Positions 21,828 through 31,591 of a stretch of 64,000 nt of DNA are shown here, piece by piece (the first letter of the stretch is position 1; each line of letters starts with the position of its first letter). The notes beneath the pieces were generated by a model. That model worked only from the letters and a program-made list of their open reading frames with translations, searched no databases and was not told the DNA's origin. This DNA is from Cryptomeria japonica. Its lineage: Eukaryota; Streptophyta; Pinopsida; Cupressales; Cupressaceae. The stretch spans positions 340,443,370 through 340,507,369 of the forward strand of contig NC_081412.1 of NCBI RefSeq assembly GCF_030272615.1, in the 5' to 3' direction. Position numbers and translations under genes: made by a program.

Positions 21828-24676
21828 ATGGCTTTCGTGCATAGATTCGACCATGTTCGCCGATTTCAGAGGCCAGCAGAGGCAGGAGAGCCGGTAAGTA
21901 CCACCAAACCTCCTCGTACTTTGACGCATTCAATTTTGTCATTAATGCATGTCGAATAGAGCAATAAATGCGCTTAGAAGTAGAGTTAAAAAATGTCAAA
22001 AACCGTTGAAACGCGTCTGTGTCGGTGTCAGGCGCGTCTGTGTCCGCCAGGCGCGTCTGTGTAGGTGCCAGGCGCGTTTACGTCTGGAACCGCGTTTGCG
22101 TCGGATGCGGGCGCGTTTATGTCATTCAGGGGCGTCTGCGTCGCCAAGTCGCGTTTATGCACGGTATAAGCACGTTTGTGTTATACAGGCGCGTCTGTGT
22201 TGTACGGGCGCGTTTGTGCAGTCTGTAGGCGCGTTTGTGTCAGTCAAGCGCGTTTGCGTTGAAAAATGCAAGTTTTTTGGTCTTCTAGGTCAAATCGGCA
22301 GTTCTGTGATGAACATACGCTGTCGATTGGATAAGCTGCTGAGAGGATACACTCAAGCAGGTCCTCTAGGAAGACTAGGATAGATCAAGGCACTTTGTGA
22401 TGAACAGTGAGTACCAAGACAGAGTACTTTGTGATGAGCAGGGAGTACCCAAAGTATGAGCAGCACTTTGTGATGAACAGGGAGTGCAAATGTGAGTAAC
22501 ACTTTGTGATGAACAGGGAGTGTCACACACGTAGTACTTTGTGATGAACAGGGAGTACCACTAGGATAGATAGTAACACTTTGTGATAAACAGTGAGTGT
22601 CACTAGAATAAATAGCCATGTGCATTTAGATAACGAGTAGCATTTTGTGATAAACAGTGAATGCCACTATGACTGACATGATTGATTTGCTTGACTGCAG
22701 GAGTATTTGCCGATGTTAGAGTCACGGGAGAGATTCCCGTCGACGCAGAGGTTGCGACCTGAGTTGTCGTTTCAGGATAGAGCTGCCATCGAGGAGATGG
22801 GTCTGAGACACGTGCTGTATGTGCCTGAGTTTCGGGCAAACATGGGTTTGCTGACTGCGCTAGCTGAGAGATGGCACTCTGAGACGTGCACATTCCATTT
22901 ACCGATGGGTGAGATGACAGTCACCCTTGAGGATGTATATAGGATTCTGCGGGTGCCGATCGATGGGGAGCTGATCCCATACGATCGAGATGGTGACAGA
23001 GAGGCATTGAGACGGGTGTTTCAGGACCCTGGATTAGAGATGAGGGCAGGACACGTGGCATGGGACACCATGACCGCTACAGGGTTAGCATTGCCGGCCG
23101 TGATCGGAGGAGCGATTAGTGGATTCCTATGTCCAGACAGGGCGACACGGGGATTGGCTGTGGGCTGGGGGGGAGCACTGGAGACACTAGTGACACAGCA
23201 CACCAGATATGCCTGGGGACCATGTGTGCTGGCCCATTTATATTACGAGCTTCACCAGTTTGTTTATCACGGGTCAGTGGGATTGGGCTGCGGGGTGACA
23301 CTATTGCAGGTTTGGGCTTACGAGCATCTGCCAGTGACGAGGCCGATACACTTCAAAGGCAGGGGACATGGACGCAGTTTTGTGCATCTGTACGATATGA
23401 TCACCTCGCAGCCACGGATTGGCAGGTTGGAGCATTGGCGGCGGGTGCTAGATGATATCAATGTGGTCATATGGAGACCATATCTAGGCTGCGAGGAGTG
23501 GGAGGATGACGCAGTGGAGCTGCCCTACACCTTCCGGAGCAGGTACCTGATTGGGCGGACGCCCTATGTGCTAGAGAGGCAGCTTGTGGACAGGGTTTGC
23601 AGGCAGTATGGCAAGATTCAGAGGATGCCATGGGGCTCGGGCATGTATGCCCGCACAGTCAGAGATCAGGCGCAGTTTGGGCCGCTACTGTCATATGATC
23701 AGGCTCTTACACGGCTGGCTGAGATTGAGGACGCCGGGATGGATGCTGAGTATTCAACATATTGGGCAGAGCATCCATTCCCACGATTGACAGATCCAGG
23801 GGAGCTATTGGATGGAGATGGAGGTGGGGACGATGATGATGATGGTGGAGGTGATGGGGGTAGAGGCCGACGGCGGCGGAGGGGAGTAGTTGGGGAGAGG
23901 CGAGTTGCACCTCGGAGGGAGGGTGATGAGGAGAGACCGGCTTGGGTGGTGAGGGGTCGCGGTGGATTGCCGCTACAGGTACCAGCAGCACAGGGTCCCA
24001 GGCAGGTACAGAGACAGGGACAGGTACAGGGACAGGTGCCAGTACAGGCACAGAGCAAGGACGGAGACAGGTACAGGCACAGAGGCATGTACAGAGACAG
24101 GTACCCGTACGGGCACTAGTACAGGTACAGGGGCAGGCACCCGCAGAGGGGGAGCCACAGGCAGAGGCAGAGGGGGCTGACCTAGAGGAGGATGAACTGA
24201 TTGAGCTCAGAGAGATCTGCCAGGGACAGGCAGATGAGATTCAGGAGCTGGAGAGGGAGAGGGATCGGCTCAGGACCCGGCTCAGGACCAGGCTCAGGGA
24301 TACTGAGCGGGAGAGAGATCAGGCGATCCAGCGCTATACAGAGGCTGAGACAGCGCTGAGGGCAGGGAGACAGGCGGCGGAGGACACAGGGGCAGGATAT
24401 GCATATGTCCTGCGGGCCGGAGAGGAGATAGGCTACTGGAGGGACCTCTACTACGGTGCAGTGCCAGCAGATCAGCGGGCGAGGAGCTTCCATAGACCGT
24501 CGCGTACAGCGACAGCTACGGGAGGGAGCCGGAGGAGGCAGGCATCTAGTGGTGGGGTCATGGGTCCTCCACCACCACCAGATAGAGGAGATAGGCAAGG
24601 TGATCCTGGGGCGGGTCCTTCAGGGGCTCAGATTCCATCGAGGCCAGGCGGCTCCGAGGGAGGGAGTTCATCATAG
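21828..24676 (+). CDS. Plant mobile domain (PMD) protein gene in D, antisense to gag-pol, predicted two exons
   Basis: Exon 1 (21828-21893) has 22 codons from ATG (MAFVHRFDHVRR) and ends at a donor, CCG|GTAAGT. Exon 2 starts at 22701 after a strong acceptor (TTGACTGCAG) in the same phase. It encodes the PMD signature FHLPMGEMTVTLEDVYRIL and VPIDGELIP, followed by a WGGALETL and YELHQFVYHGS-type core (residues about 60-380). PMD proteins such as Arabidopsis MAIN and MAIL1 are nuclear, and the family also occurs inside transposons. An Asp/Gly/Arg-rich stretch, a Gln-Val repeat and a coiled coil (EIQELERERDRLRTR) follow. The frame changes once, near 24055, within the short repeat GGACAGGTACAG, so this copy would lose its tail. 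Function in D is unknown. Confidence 0.72.
22010..22257 (+). repeat. CGCGTCTGTGT array (intron copy)
   Basis: About 13 diverged units of GCGCGTYTGTGTC spaced 16-22 bases apart, with mainly C/T and G/A variation (CGCGTTTGCGTC, CGCGTTTATGTC). The same word occurs on the opposite strand at 34384-34660 and 35910-36290, in D's leader. Confidence 0.85.
22390..22664 (+). repeat. Seven-unit array of 25-nt hairpins with covarying stems
   Basis: Units start at 22390, 22424, 22463, 22499, 22533, 22576 and 22640. Each is a 5-nt left arm, a 15-nt loop close to TTGTGATGAACAGGG, and a 5-nt right arm. Arm pairs are GCACT/AGTAC (one mismatch), GTACT/AGTAC, GCACT/AGTGC, ACACT/AGTGT, GTACT/AGTAC, ACACT/AGTGT and GCATT/AATGC. 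Six of seven pair perfectly although the bases differ, so pairing rather than sequence is conserved. The 9-39 bases between units are unlike each other. It lies just upstream of the acceptor at 22700. Confidence 0.85.
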
Positions 24677-26364
24677 CCATAGAGGGCTCCCATTGTATCA
24701 GTGTTGTACCATTTTTTTGTATTGTAGACACCTGCGGGTGATTGTAGCCATATGATTTTGACATCATTGTATCATGACACTTTTGATTATATATATGAGA
24801 TGATTCATCTTTGCGGCAGCTATATGCATGTGTACCTATGTGATGAGATGTTCTTATGTGATGCTTATGATATGGATGCAAATATGTATGTAATGCAATA
24901 TTTTTGTTCTTTTATGTTTTAAAATGTTATGCCAATGCAAATGTAAATGTATGTAATGCATATGAATATGATAATGCAAATGTAAATTGTGCTAACAGGT
25001 GTTGTGTGCAGGATGTGATGCAGTTGTGATATCTATATGTATGTATGAAATGCTTATATGTGGTAATGCAGGTGCAACTACATGAAATGCAAATGTTTTT
25101 GGTGTGTCATTATACTCAGTCATGTGATAGCAGGCTACGCGGACTCGAGAAGGATGATGGAAGTCAATCAAGAAAGGGGGGATGAAAGACAGAAGATATG
25201 AAAGTGAAAGAGCTTCTTGTGCGTTATCATCATTGAGCTTTATTATGGCAAGTAGGTTATGACAATCGAGGCATATGTTCGACCTAGAAAGTCATTGTAC
25301 CTGCTTGCATGGAGATAAGACAGTCACAAACAAGGAATGCCCCAGTTCATACTAGACTCACAATGTCCTCATATCCTTGGACAAGTCATAGCATTACTAA
25401 GAGACAATCCACAGACAGAAAATACAAATAGGTGACGATACCCCATCCTCGCCTTTCTAGTCAAAGACATCCTGGAGATAGAATCTCTCGTCAAAGACAT
25501 CCTGGAAAAGCTAAAAGACATGTCACCAGAAAGATAAAATCAAAAGAAAACCAAGACTCGACACCAACATCCACTGTAGTCCTCAAGTTTGTGTCTCTTG
25601 TCACTTGTATAAGTCTTATTTGATTGTGGTCACAATGTTCACTTTCACAGAAAGGATAGATAGCACTGAACCATAATATTGTCTGAGTCTGTTGAAAGAT
25701 TTGATTTTGTTGAAGCCAATTGTTGCTGCTGTGTCTCATCTGAAACTGACTAAATCCAAGAAACTGATACTTTATTGCGGAGAAGATGAAACTTTATTGC
25801 GGATCTGTGATGCAAATGTTGCTTTATTGTGGATTGTGCGCGGATAGACTGAAGGAAGCTGGCAGAAACTGTACTCCTCGAAACATGTGATGTTCTCAGT
25901 TCCACACCCATCACTAGACGTAGGATTTGCCTTAGCCACAGATAGGATCTGATTTATTATGGATGGAAAGGGAGGTTTATTATGAATGGCTAACCAATCT
26001 TGGGTAGATCAATAACAAGCCATGATGGGAATGGGTAAGTTTATTATGGATGAATAGGTTGTGAGTGTGTGCAAAGTGAAATGATGAAAGAGAATCCTGA
26101 AGGAGGGAGGAGCAATATCTCTACACATGGCGCTGGTGACCTAGTTTTCACCATGGTACTTGCCCAGGGCGCCACCGAAGTGGTTTTCACCGTTGGACGA
26201 AATTATTTCTCTTTACTTTTTTCGATTTTTCAATGTTTTTTGTGTCACAAGGCGCCTGTTTGCCAGGTTTTCACCAAGTAACAATTTTTTTTGTTTTATA
26301 ATTTTTTTGTATTTTTGAAATTTTTGATTTTTTTTGTATTTTTGAATTAGGATATTCCGACGAG
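24677..26364. other. Spacer between PMD gene and D pol end
   Basis: Convergent 3' ends of the two transcription units. T-rich and TGTAAATGTATG-rich sequence (24700-25000) could serve 3' end formation of the PMD transcript. TCAAAGACATCCTGGA occurs twice (25460-25505), and words of the type TTTATTGYGGA recur from 25772 to 26050. Three copies of a GGCGC ... GTTTTCACC motif lie at 26129-26275. No gene is seen. Confidence 0.45.
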
Positions 26365-29300
26365 CTATGTGTAGAACCTGCGAAGGTGCATGCTGTTGAT
26401 AGGATCCTCCAAAGGTTCACCTTCTGTAGTTGAGAGTTGATATGCCCCAGATCCATATGTTGCTGTAATGATGTAAGGACCAAGCCAATTTGGTTCGAAC
26501 TTGCCCTTCTTCTCTCTGTCTTGCTGATTCTTGGGGTTTTCTCTGAAAACCAAGTCACCTACCTCAAATGTGCGAGACTTGACCTTGTGATTGTAGCTGC
26601 GACTCATTCGTTGTTGGTAAGCCTTGAGATGATTAAGAGCAGTTTGTCTCCGTTCATCTAGCAGTTCCAGTTCTTGTAAGCGAAAGACCCTGTAATCTTC
26701 ATCAGTGATGATGTTTTGCAAAGAGACCCGTAAAGAGGGTAACTCGACCTCGATAGGCAAGATGGCTTCAGAACCATAAACTAGTGAATAGGGTGTAGCT
26801 CCTGTAGGTGTACGGACGCTTGTGCGGTAGGCCCAAAGTGCAGGATTGAGTTGGATATGCCAATTACGGCCAGCGTCATCGACTGTCTTCTTGAGAATTT
26901 TAAGGATTGTTTTATTAGACGCCTCAGCTTGGCCATTACCTTGGGGGTAATACGGTGTGGAGAAACGATGGGAGATATGGAAGCGGTCACAGAGTTCGCG
27001 AACATCCTGATTTTTGAAGGGACGCCCGTTATCAGTAATAATGGAAACAGGAATACCATATCGGCATATGATATAGTTAAGGATGAATGTAGCAATCTGT
27101 TTTCCAGTAACTTGTGTGAGAGGCACGGCTTCAATCCATTTTGTAAAATACTCTGTGGCGGTGATAATGAATTTATGACCATTGGAAGAAGGAGGGTGAA
27201 TCTTGCCTATGAGGTCGAGTCCCCACTGACAAAAAGGCCAAGGAGACGCAAGTGGTTGAAGTTCTTGTGCTGGCGCATGTATGAGGTCTCCATGAATTTG
27301 ACATTGCTTACATTTCTTGACAAACTGATATGAGTCTTTCTCCATATTGGGCCAGTAATATCCAGTCCTGATGAGTTTCTTGGCCAAGGTAGGACAACTA
27401 GCATGTGGACCACATATTCCTTCATGCACTTCCCGTAACGCAATCTGAGCTTCGTCGCTTTCTAAACATCTAAGAAGAGTGCCATCTAGACCTCGCTGGT
27501 ATAGGATATCAACTAAAATGACATATCGAGAGGATTGGCGAATGAAAGTGCGACGTTGGTTATTTGATAGATCAGGAGGTAAAGTATTGTCTCGTAGGTA
27601 TGTAAAAATGGAACCATATAACTGGGATTCGGGACCGACAACACATATCATCTCAGTAGGCATTATCTCATATGAAGGGACCAAAAGGTTATCCACCAAG
27701 AACTCATAGCAGGTCTCGTTTGGAAGTAAATCAATTAGTGAAGCAATTGTAGCCATGGCATCTGCGGCGCGATTCTGCTCTCTTGGTATCTGCTCAAAGT
27801 CTATCTTTGTAAAGTGTTGTTTCAGATCATCCACCATTTGTTTATAAGGCATTAACTTTTCACCTTTTGTTTGATAATCACTAGTTGCTTGACGGATAAC
27901 AAGTTGGGAGTCTCCAAAAACACGAAGTTCTTGGATCTTCCATTGAACTGCAATTCGTAATCCTGTTGTTAATGCCTCATATTCTGCTATATTGTTAGTG
28001 CAAGGAAATGATAAACGGTATGATTTTGGTATAGAATCCCCTTGAGGAGTTATAAAGAGGATGCCAGCTCCTGCCCCATGCTGTGTGTATGAGCCATCGA
28101 AGTACAGTTGCCATGGCTTTGCATGTGACACTGTTAAAATGGATTCATCTGGAAATTCTGAACTTAAAGGAACATCATCTATCATGGGAGCATCTGCTAA
28201 TTGATCTGCGATGGCTTGTCCTTTTATTGCTTTTTTGTCCACATACTCGATGTCGAATTCACTCAGTATCATTACCCATTTGGTCAGTCGCCCAGTAAGT
28301 GTTGCTTTATTTAGAAGGTATTTCAACGGATCTATCCTTGCAACTAACTTTGTCTTATGAGTAAGCATGTAATGTCGTAATTTCTGTGAAGCAAAGACCA
28401 CAGCCAGACATGCGCGCTCAATTGGTGTGTAGTTTAGCTCGTATCCCACCAATGTGCGACTGATATAGTATACTGCTTTTTCCTTGCCTTCAACGATTTG
28501 TTGCGCTAAGAGTGCCCCCAGTGCTGTTGGAGTAGCTGAAATGTATAATAACAGTGGTTGATCTGGAACTGGTGGCATCAGAACTGGCGGATTTAGAAGA
28601 TAATCTTTGAGTGTCTGGAAAGCCTGTTGACAGTTGTCATCCCATTTGAATTTGATGTTTTTATGTAGCAAGTGCTGAAAAGGATTACACTTATCTGCCA
28701 GTTGTGCTATGAATCTTCGAATGGACTGGAGTCTGCCTTGTAAGGATCGAAGTTGACTGATATTTTTTGGTGGTTGCATTTCCAAGATAGCTTTGACTTT
28801 TGCTGGATCCGCTTCAATTCCTCTTTTGGATACAATGAATCCTAGGAGCTTCCCGAAGGTTACTCCAAAGACACATTTCTTAGGGTTTAATCTTACTTTG
28901 TATTTTTCCAACCGATCGAAGGCAACTGAAAGTATGTCCAAATGTGTATTTCTGTCTATTGATTTGACCAAGAGGTCGTCAACATAATCTTCCACAGTTA
29001 CATGCATGAGATCATGAAAGATAGTAGTCATAGCTCTTTGATATGTAGCACCTGCATTCTTTAACCCGAAAGGCATGACATTCCAGCAGAAAGTTCCCCA
29101 CGGATAAGTAAATGTTGTTTTATGTTGATCCTCGGGTGCAATTCTTATCTGATTATAGCCAGAGAATCCATCCATTAATGATAGCATTTCATGACCTGCT
29201 GTGAGATCAACAATCAAGTCAATGTTTGGTAATGGGAAGTCATCCTTTGGACAAGCTTTGTTGATGTCTCTGAAATCTGTGCAAATTCTGATGCTGCGAT

Positions 29301-29925
29301 CTGGTTTACTGATAGGTACCAAGTTAGAGATCCATTCAGGACAATCAATTGGACGTATGAATCCGACATCGAGTAATTTCTCAAGTTCTACTTTGACTAG
29401 TAATGCCACTTGTGGATGCATTTTTCTTAATTTCTGTTTTACTGGTTTTGCCCCTGGTTTGACCGTCAGATGATGCATTACCAAATCCGGATCCAATCCA
29501 GGCATATCAGCATATGACCAGGCGAAGTTGATTTGTCGCTCTTTGAAGAAACTTATGAATTTTGACCTTTCAGACTCTGTCAGTGATTGAGCTAGGAATA
29601 TGTTGTGTGGAACCTCTTCTGTACCGATGTTTGTTTTGATAGTCTCCTCTACCAACATGGATGATTTTTCCTCATATGATGCTGGGAGAATGTCGAGCCT
29701 TCCATCTTCGGGCGCCTCAGAGAGGTTTTCACCCTCAGATACGTCCTTTCTTTTTACTTTTTTGGGGTCAGATAGCGCCACAGTGTGGTTTTCGCCATAA
29801 GACCCTTGATTTGTTCTTATTTTCACATTTTTGCGACTGGAAGGTCCGACACCCTCACCAAAATATGCCACGCTATTAAGTTCTATGGTGTATCCCGCTT
29901 TATGGTCTCCAGGGGGGAAGATCAT
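26365..29925 (-). CDS. D pol: reverse transcriptase, dual RNase H, integrase
   Basis: 1186 codons without a stop. RT (residues about 150-360) has intact motifs FTYPWGTFCWNVMPFGLKNA and YVDD. A first gypsy-type RNase H follows (LLLYISATPTALGALLAQQ). A second, archaeal-type RNase H (about 600-730) has YFDGSY, NIAEYEAL, GDSQLV and NRAADAMA, a combination known from the Tat lineage. Integrase has the zinc-binding segment ending KKCKQCQ, then GLDLIG, ITDNGRPF and GNGQAEASN, so the D, D and E positions are all kept. It makes DNA from D's RNA and inserts it. The frame is shifted relative to the protease block and overlaps it at 29900-29925. Confidence 0.93.
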   Translation of the reverse strand: MIFPPGDHKAGYTIELNSVAYFGEGVGPSSRKNVKIRTNQGSYGENHTVALSDPKKVKRKDVSEGENLSEAPEDGRLDILPASYEEKSSMLVEETIKTNIGTEEVPHNIFLAQSLTESERSKFISFFKERQINFAWSYADMPGLDPDLVMHHLTVKPGAKPVKQKLRKMHPQVALLVKVELEKLLDVGFIRPIDCPEWISNLVPISKPDRSIRICTDFRDINKACPKDDFPLPNIDLIVDLTAGHEMLSLMDGFSGYNQIRIAPEDQHKTTFTYPWGTFCWNVMPFGLKNAGATYQRAMTTIFHDLMHVTVEDYVDDLLVKSIDRNTHLDILSVAFDRLEKYKVRLNPKKCVFGVTFGKLLGFIVSKRGIEADPAKVKAILEMQPPKNISQLRSLQGRLQSIRRFIAQLADKCNPFQHLLHKNIKFKWDDNCQQAFQTLKDYLLNPPVLMPPVPDQPLLLYISATPTALGALLAQQIVEGKEKAVYYISRTLVGYELNYTPIERACLAVVFASQKLRHYMLTHKTKLVARIDPLKYLLNKATLTGRLTKWVMILSEFDIEYVDKKAIKGQAIADQLADAPMIDDVPLSSEFPDESILTVSHAKPWQLYFDGSYTQHGAGAGILFITPQGDSIPKSYRLSFPCTNNIAEYEALTTGLRIAVQWKIQELRVFGDSQLVIRQATSDYQTKGEKLMPYKQMVDDLKQHFTKIDFEQIPREQNRAADAMATIASLIDLLPNETCYEFLVDNLLVPSYEIMPTEMICVVGPESQLYGSIFTYLRDNTLPPDLSNNQRRTFIRQSSRYVILVDILYQRGLDGTLLRCLESDEAQIALREVHEGICGPHASCPTLAKKLIRTGYYWPNMEKDSYQFVKKCKQCQIHGDLIHAPAQELQPLASPWPFCQWGLDLIGKIHPPSSNGHKFIITATEYFTKWIEAVPLTQVTGKQIATFILNYIICRYGIPVSIITDNGRPFKNQDVRELCDRFHISHRFSTPYYPQGNGQAEASNKTILKILKKTVDDAGRNWHIQLNPALWAYRTSVRTPTGATPYSLVYGSEAILPIEVELPSLRVSLQNIITDEDYRVFRLQELELLDERRQTALNHLKAYQQRMSRSYNHKVKSRTFEVGDLVFRENPKNQQDREKKGKFEPNWLGPYIITATYGSGAYQLSTTEGEPLEDPINSMHLRRFYT

Positions 29926-31510
29926 CTCGTATGCCTAGATAATCAATAAAAGCTTCATCGTTTTGGAATGTATCCAACTGTACAGGTCCTTCATTATCCC
30001 AGTCAATGAGTTGGTGATGAACAAGGGGAAGGCCGTTAATGTCTTCGAAGTTAGCGGGGCTAAGAGTGAAGATGTGGTTATATTCGGGTATGTCAAGGTA
30101 ATTATCGAGGTCATCGATGGCACTCTCCTCATCAGTCTCGATCGCGAACGAATCCAAATTATCATCACTAGTAGCGCATTCCGGAACAGGTGTTCTCATC
30201 CTATGTGATTTCAACCTAGAACCTTGAGACAAGGACTGTGTAGACTCCTCATGGGTTGTTTCTTGACCAACTCTGAATTTGTTATAAAACTCCTCCTCTT
30301 CTGTGGGTTCATCTAGCTCTCTGAACGTCTCGGTGAGCTCATAGTCACTGGAGGATTTGTCTGAACCCCATTCCCATTCGTTGGAGTCTGTGGAATAGCG
30401 ATCCTCTTGTTGAATTTTGGCAATTTTGATTCGTGATGCCTCTTCTGTCCTTTTAGTGTGGATCTTGGAAGTCAGAAAACCAAGTCCCTTCGAGCGTTCC
30501 CTTTTTACAATCAATTCAAGTTGTAAGGGCTCCATAACGCCTTCTTTTCGTAACCCAAGAGGGCTTTTTCCATCATACCCGAATTTTTGTAGAATCTTGA
30601 AGCCTTTGCCATATTTCTCACAAGGTATATTGATCTGATCTTGTGTGTCATCTTCAATGTCTTTGTAGAGCATTTTGTATAAACCTTCCTCTTCTAGTTT
30701 GCCCCATCTTTGAAAGGTAGTAGGGTCCCATTTGAGCGTCATGATGGATGTTTGCTTGTTAGGATGTGGCCTTCCATATTCTTTTGGAGAGCTCATGACT
30801 TGTCGTAAATACATGGTCTGATTTAAAGTGTATTCTCCCATGCCTTTGTCCTGAAATCTGCCGTTAAGTTCACCCTGTTTTGATGTCGAAGGTTTCAATG
30901 ACTCAGGGTCAATGTATGCCGAAGAAGGAACAGCTTCACGATTACTGGGAATGATAATCTCAGTATGTAATCTCAAGTTATTGCAATATATGAACGGATT
31001 AGGATCGCCGTTAACTGTTACCTCGACTCCATTGTGAGGAAACTTAATGCATTGGTGATATGTCGATGGGACTGCCCTCATTTCATGAATCCAAGGACGT
31101 CCTAGCAATATATTATAAGTGAGATCTAAATCCAGGACTTGACAAACCACATCCTTTGTAACTGGCCCAATTCTTAGAGGTAAGGTGACCGTGCCCTTGG
31201 ATGAGCGTTCTTCATCATCATATGCCTTGATGGTGATTTGATTTTTTGAATTCACAGCTTTATCAGAATATCCCAATTGTTTAATGGTGCTCAATGTACA
31301 AATGTTTAGACCAGCTCCTCCATCTATCAGGACTCGCTTTATTCGATGTTTGTGTATGAAGGCTTCAATATGTAATGGTGCATTATGTCGCTGACTTACG
31401 GAGGCGTCATCGGCTTCTGTGAATGTAAGGGAATGTGGAATGGAAAGGTATCCCACCATGGCCTGAAACTGGTCCACGTTTAGATCAGTAGGAACGGCGG
31501 TGTCTCTCAA
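29900..31510 (-). CDS. D protease block with G-patch-like segment
   Basis: The same frame as gag, beyond a single TAG at 31592-31594. The aspartic protease site is LIDGGAGLNICTL (residues about 58-70), followed by YNILLGRPWIHEMRAVPST. A glycine-rich YGKGFKILQKFGYDGKSPLG segment (about 300-320) looks like a G-patch, which in Tat elements follows the protease. The C-terminal third is acidic and ends near the start of pol in another frame, around a run of six C on the coding strand. It matures Gag and Pol. Confidence 0.85.
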   Translation of the reverse strand: MRDTAVPTDLNVDQFQAMVGYLSIPHSLTFTEADDASVSQRHNAPLHIEAFIHKHRIKRVLIDGGAGLNICTLSTIKQLGYSDKAVNSKNQITIKAYDDEERSSKGTVTLPLRIGPVTKDVVCQVLDLDLTYNILLGRPWIHEMRAVPSTYHQCIKFPHNGVEVTVNGDPNPFIYCNNLRLHTEIIIPSNREAVPSSAYIDPESLKPSTSKQGELNGRFQDKGMGEYTLNQTMYLRQVMSSPKEYGRPHPNKQTSIMTLKWDPTTFQRWGKLEEEGLYKMLYKDIEDDTQDQINIPCEKYGKGFKILQKFGYDGKSPLGLRKEGVMEPLQLELIVKRERSKGLGFLTSKIHTKRTEEASRIKIAKIQQEDRYSTDSNEWEWGSDKSSSDYELTETFRELDEPTEEEEFYNKFRVGQETTHEESTQSLSQGSRLKSHRMRTPVPECATSDDNLDSFAIETDEESAIDDLDNYLDIPEYNHIFTLSPANFEDINGLPLVHHQLIDWDNEGPVQLDTFQNDEAFIDYLGIRDDLPPWRP

Positions 31511-31591
31511 GATTTTGTCAAGAATAGCTTTATGAGCGGGGGATATGCGTAAGAGCTCAAGGATGGAGATGAGCGCGGGTGTCTTCCCTAA

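Larger units (their letters stand above)
21894..22700 (+). other. Predicted intron of the PMD gene
   Basis: 807 bp, GTAAGT to TGCAG, phase 0. It contains both a CGCGTCTGTGT array (22010-22257) and the covarying hairpin array (22390-22664). Because it is antisense to the genomic RNA of D, it would not be spliced from that RNA and can survive retrotransposition. Confidence 0.65.

Noticed and set aside
22390-22664. CRISPR-like look of a regular array with constant part and unique spacers
   Set aside because: Nuclear plant DNA, no cas genes, stems vary between units and spacers are short (9-39 nt) and irregular.
23699-24088. Minus-strand frames rich in Pro and Val
   Set aside because: Shadows of the repeat-rich middle of the PMD gene.
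29900-29925. Programmed frameshift between D protease and pol
   Set aside because: The overlap has a C run, but no conserved slippery site or downstream structure was established. A recent indel is equally likely.
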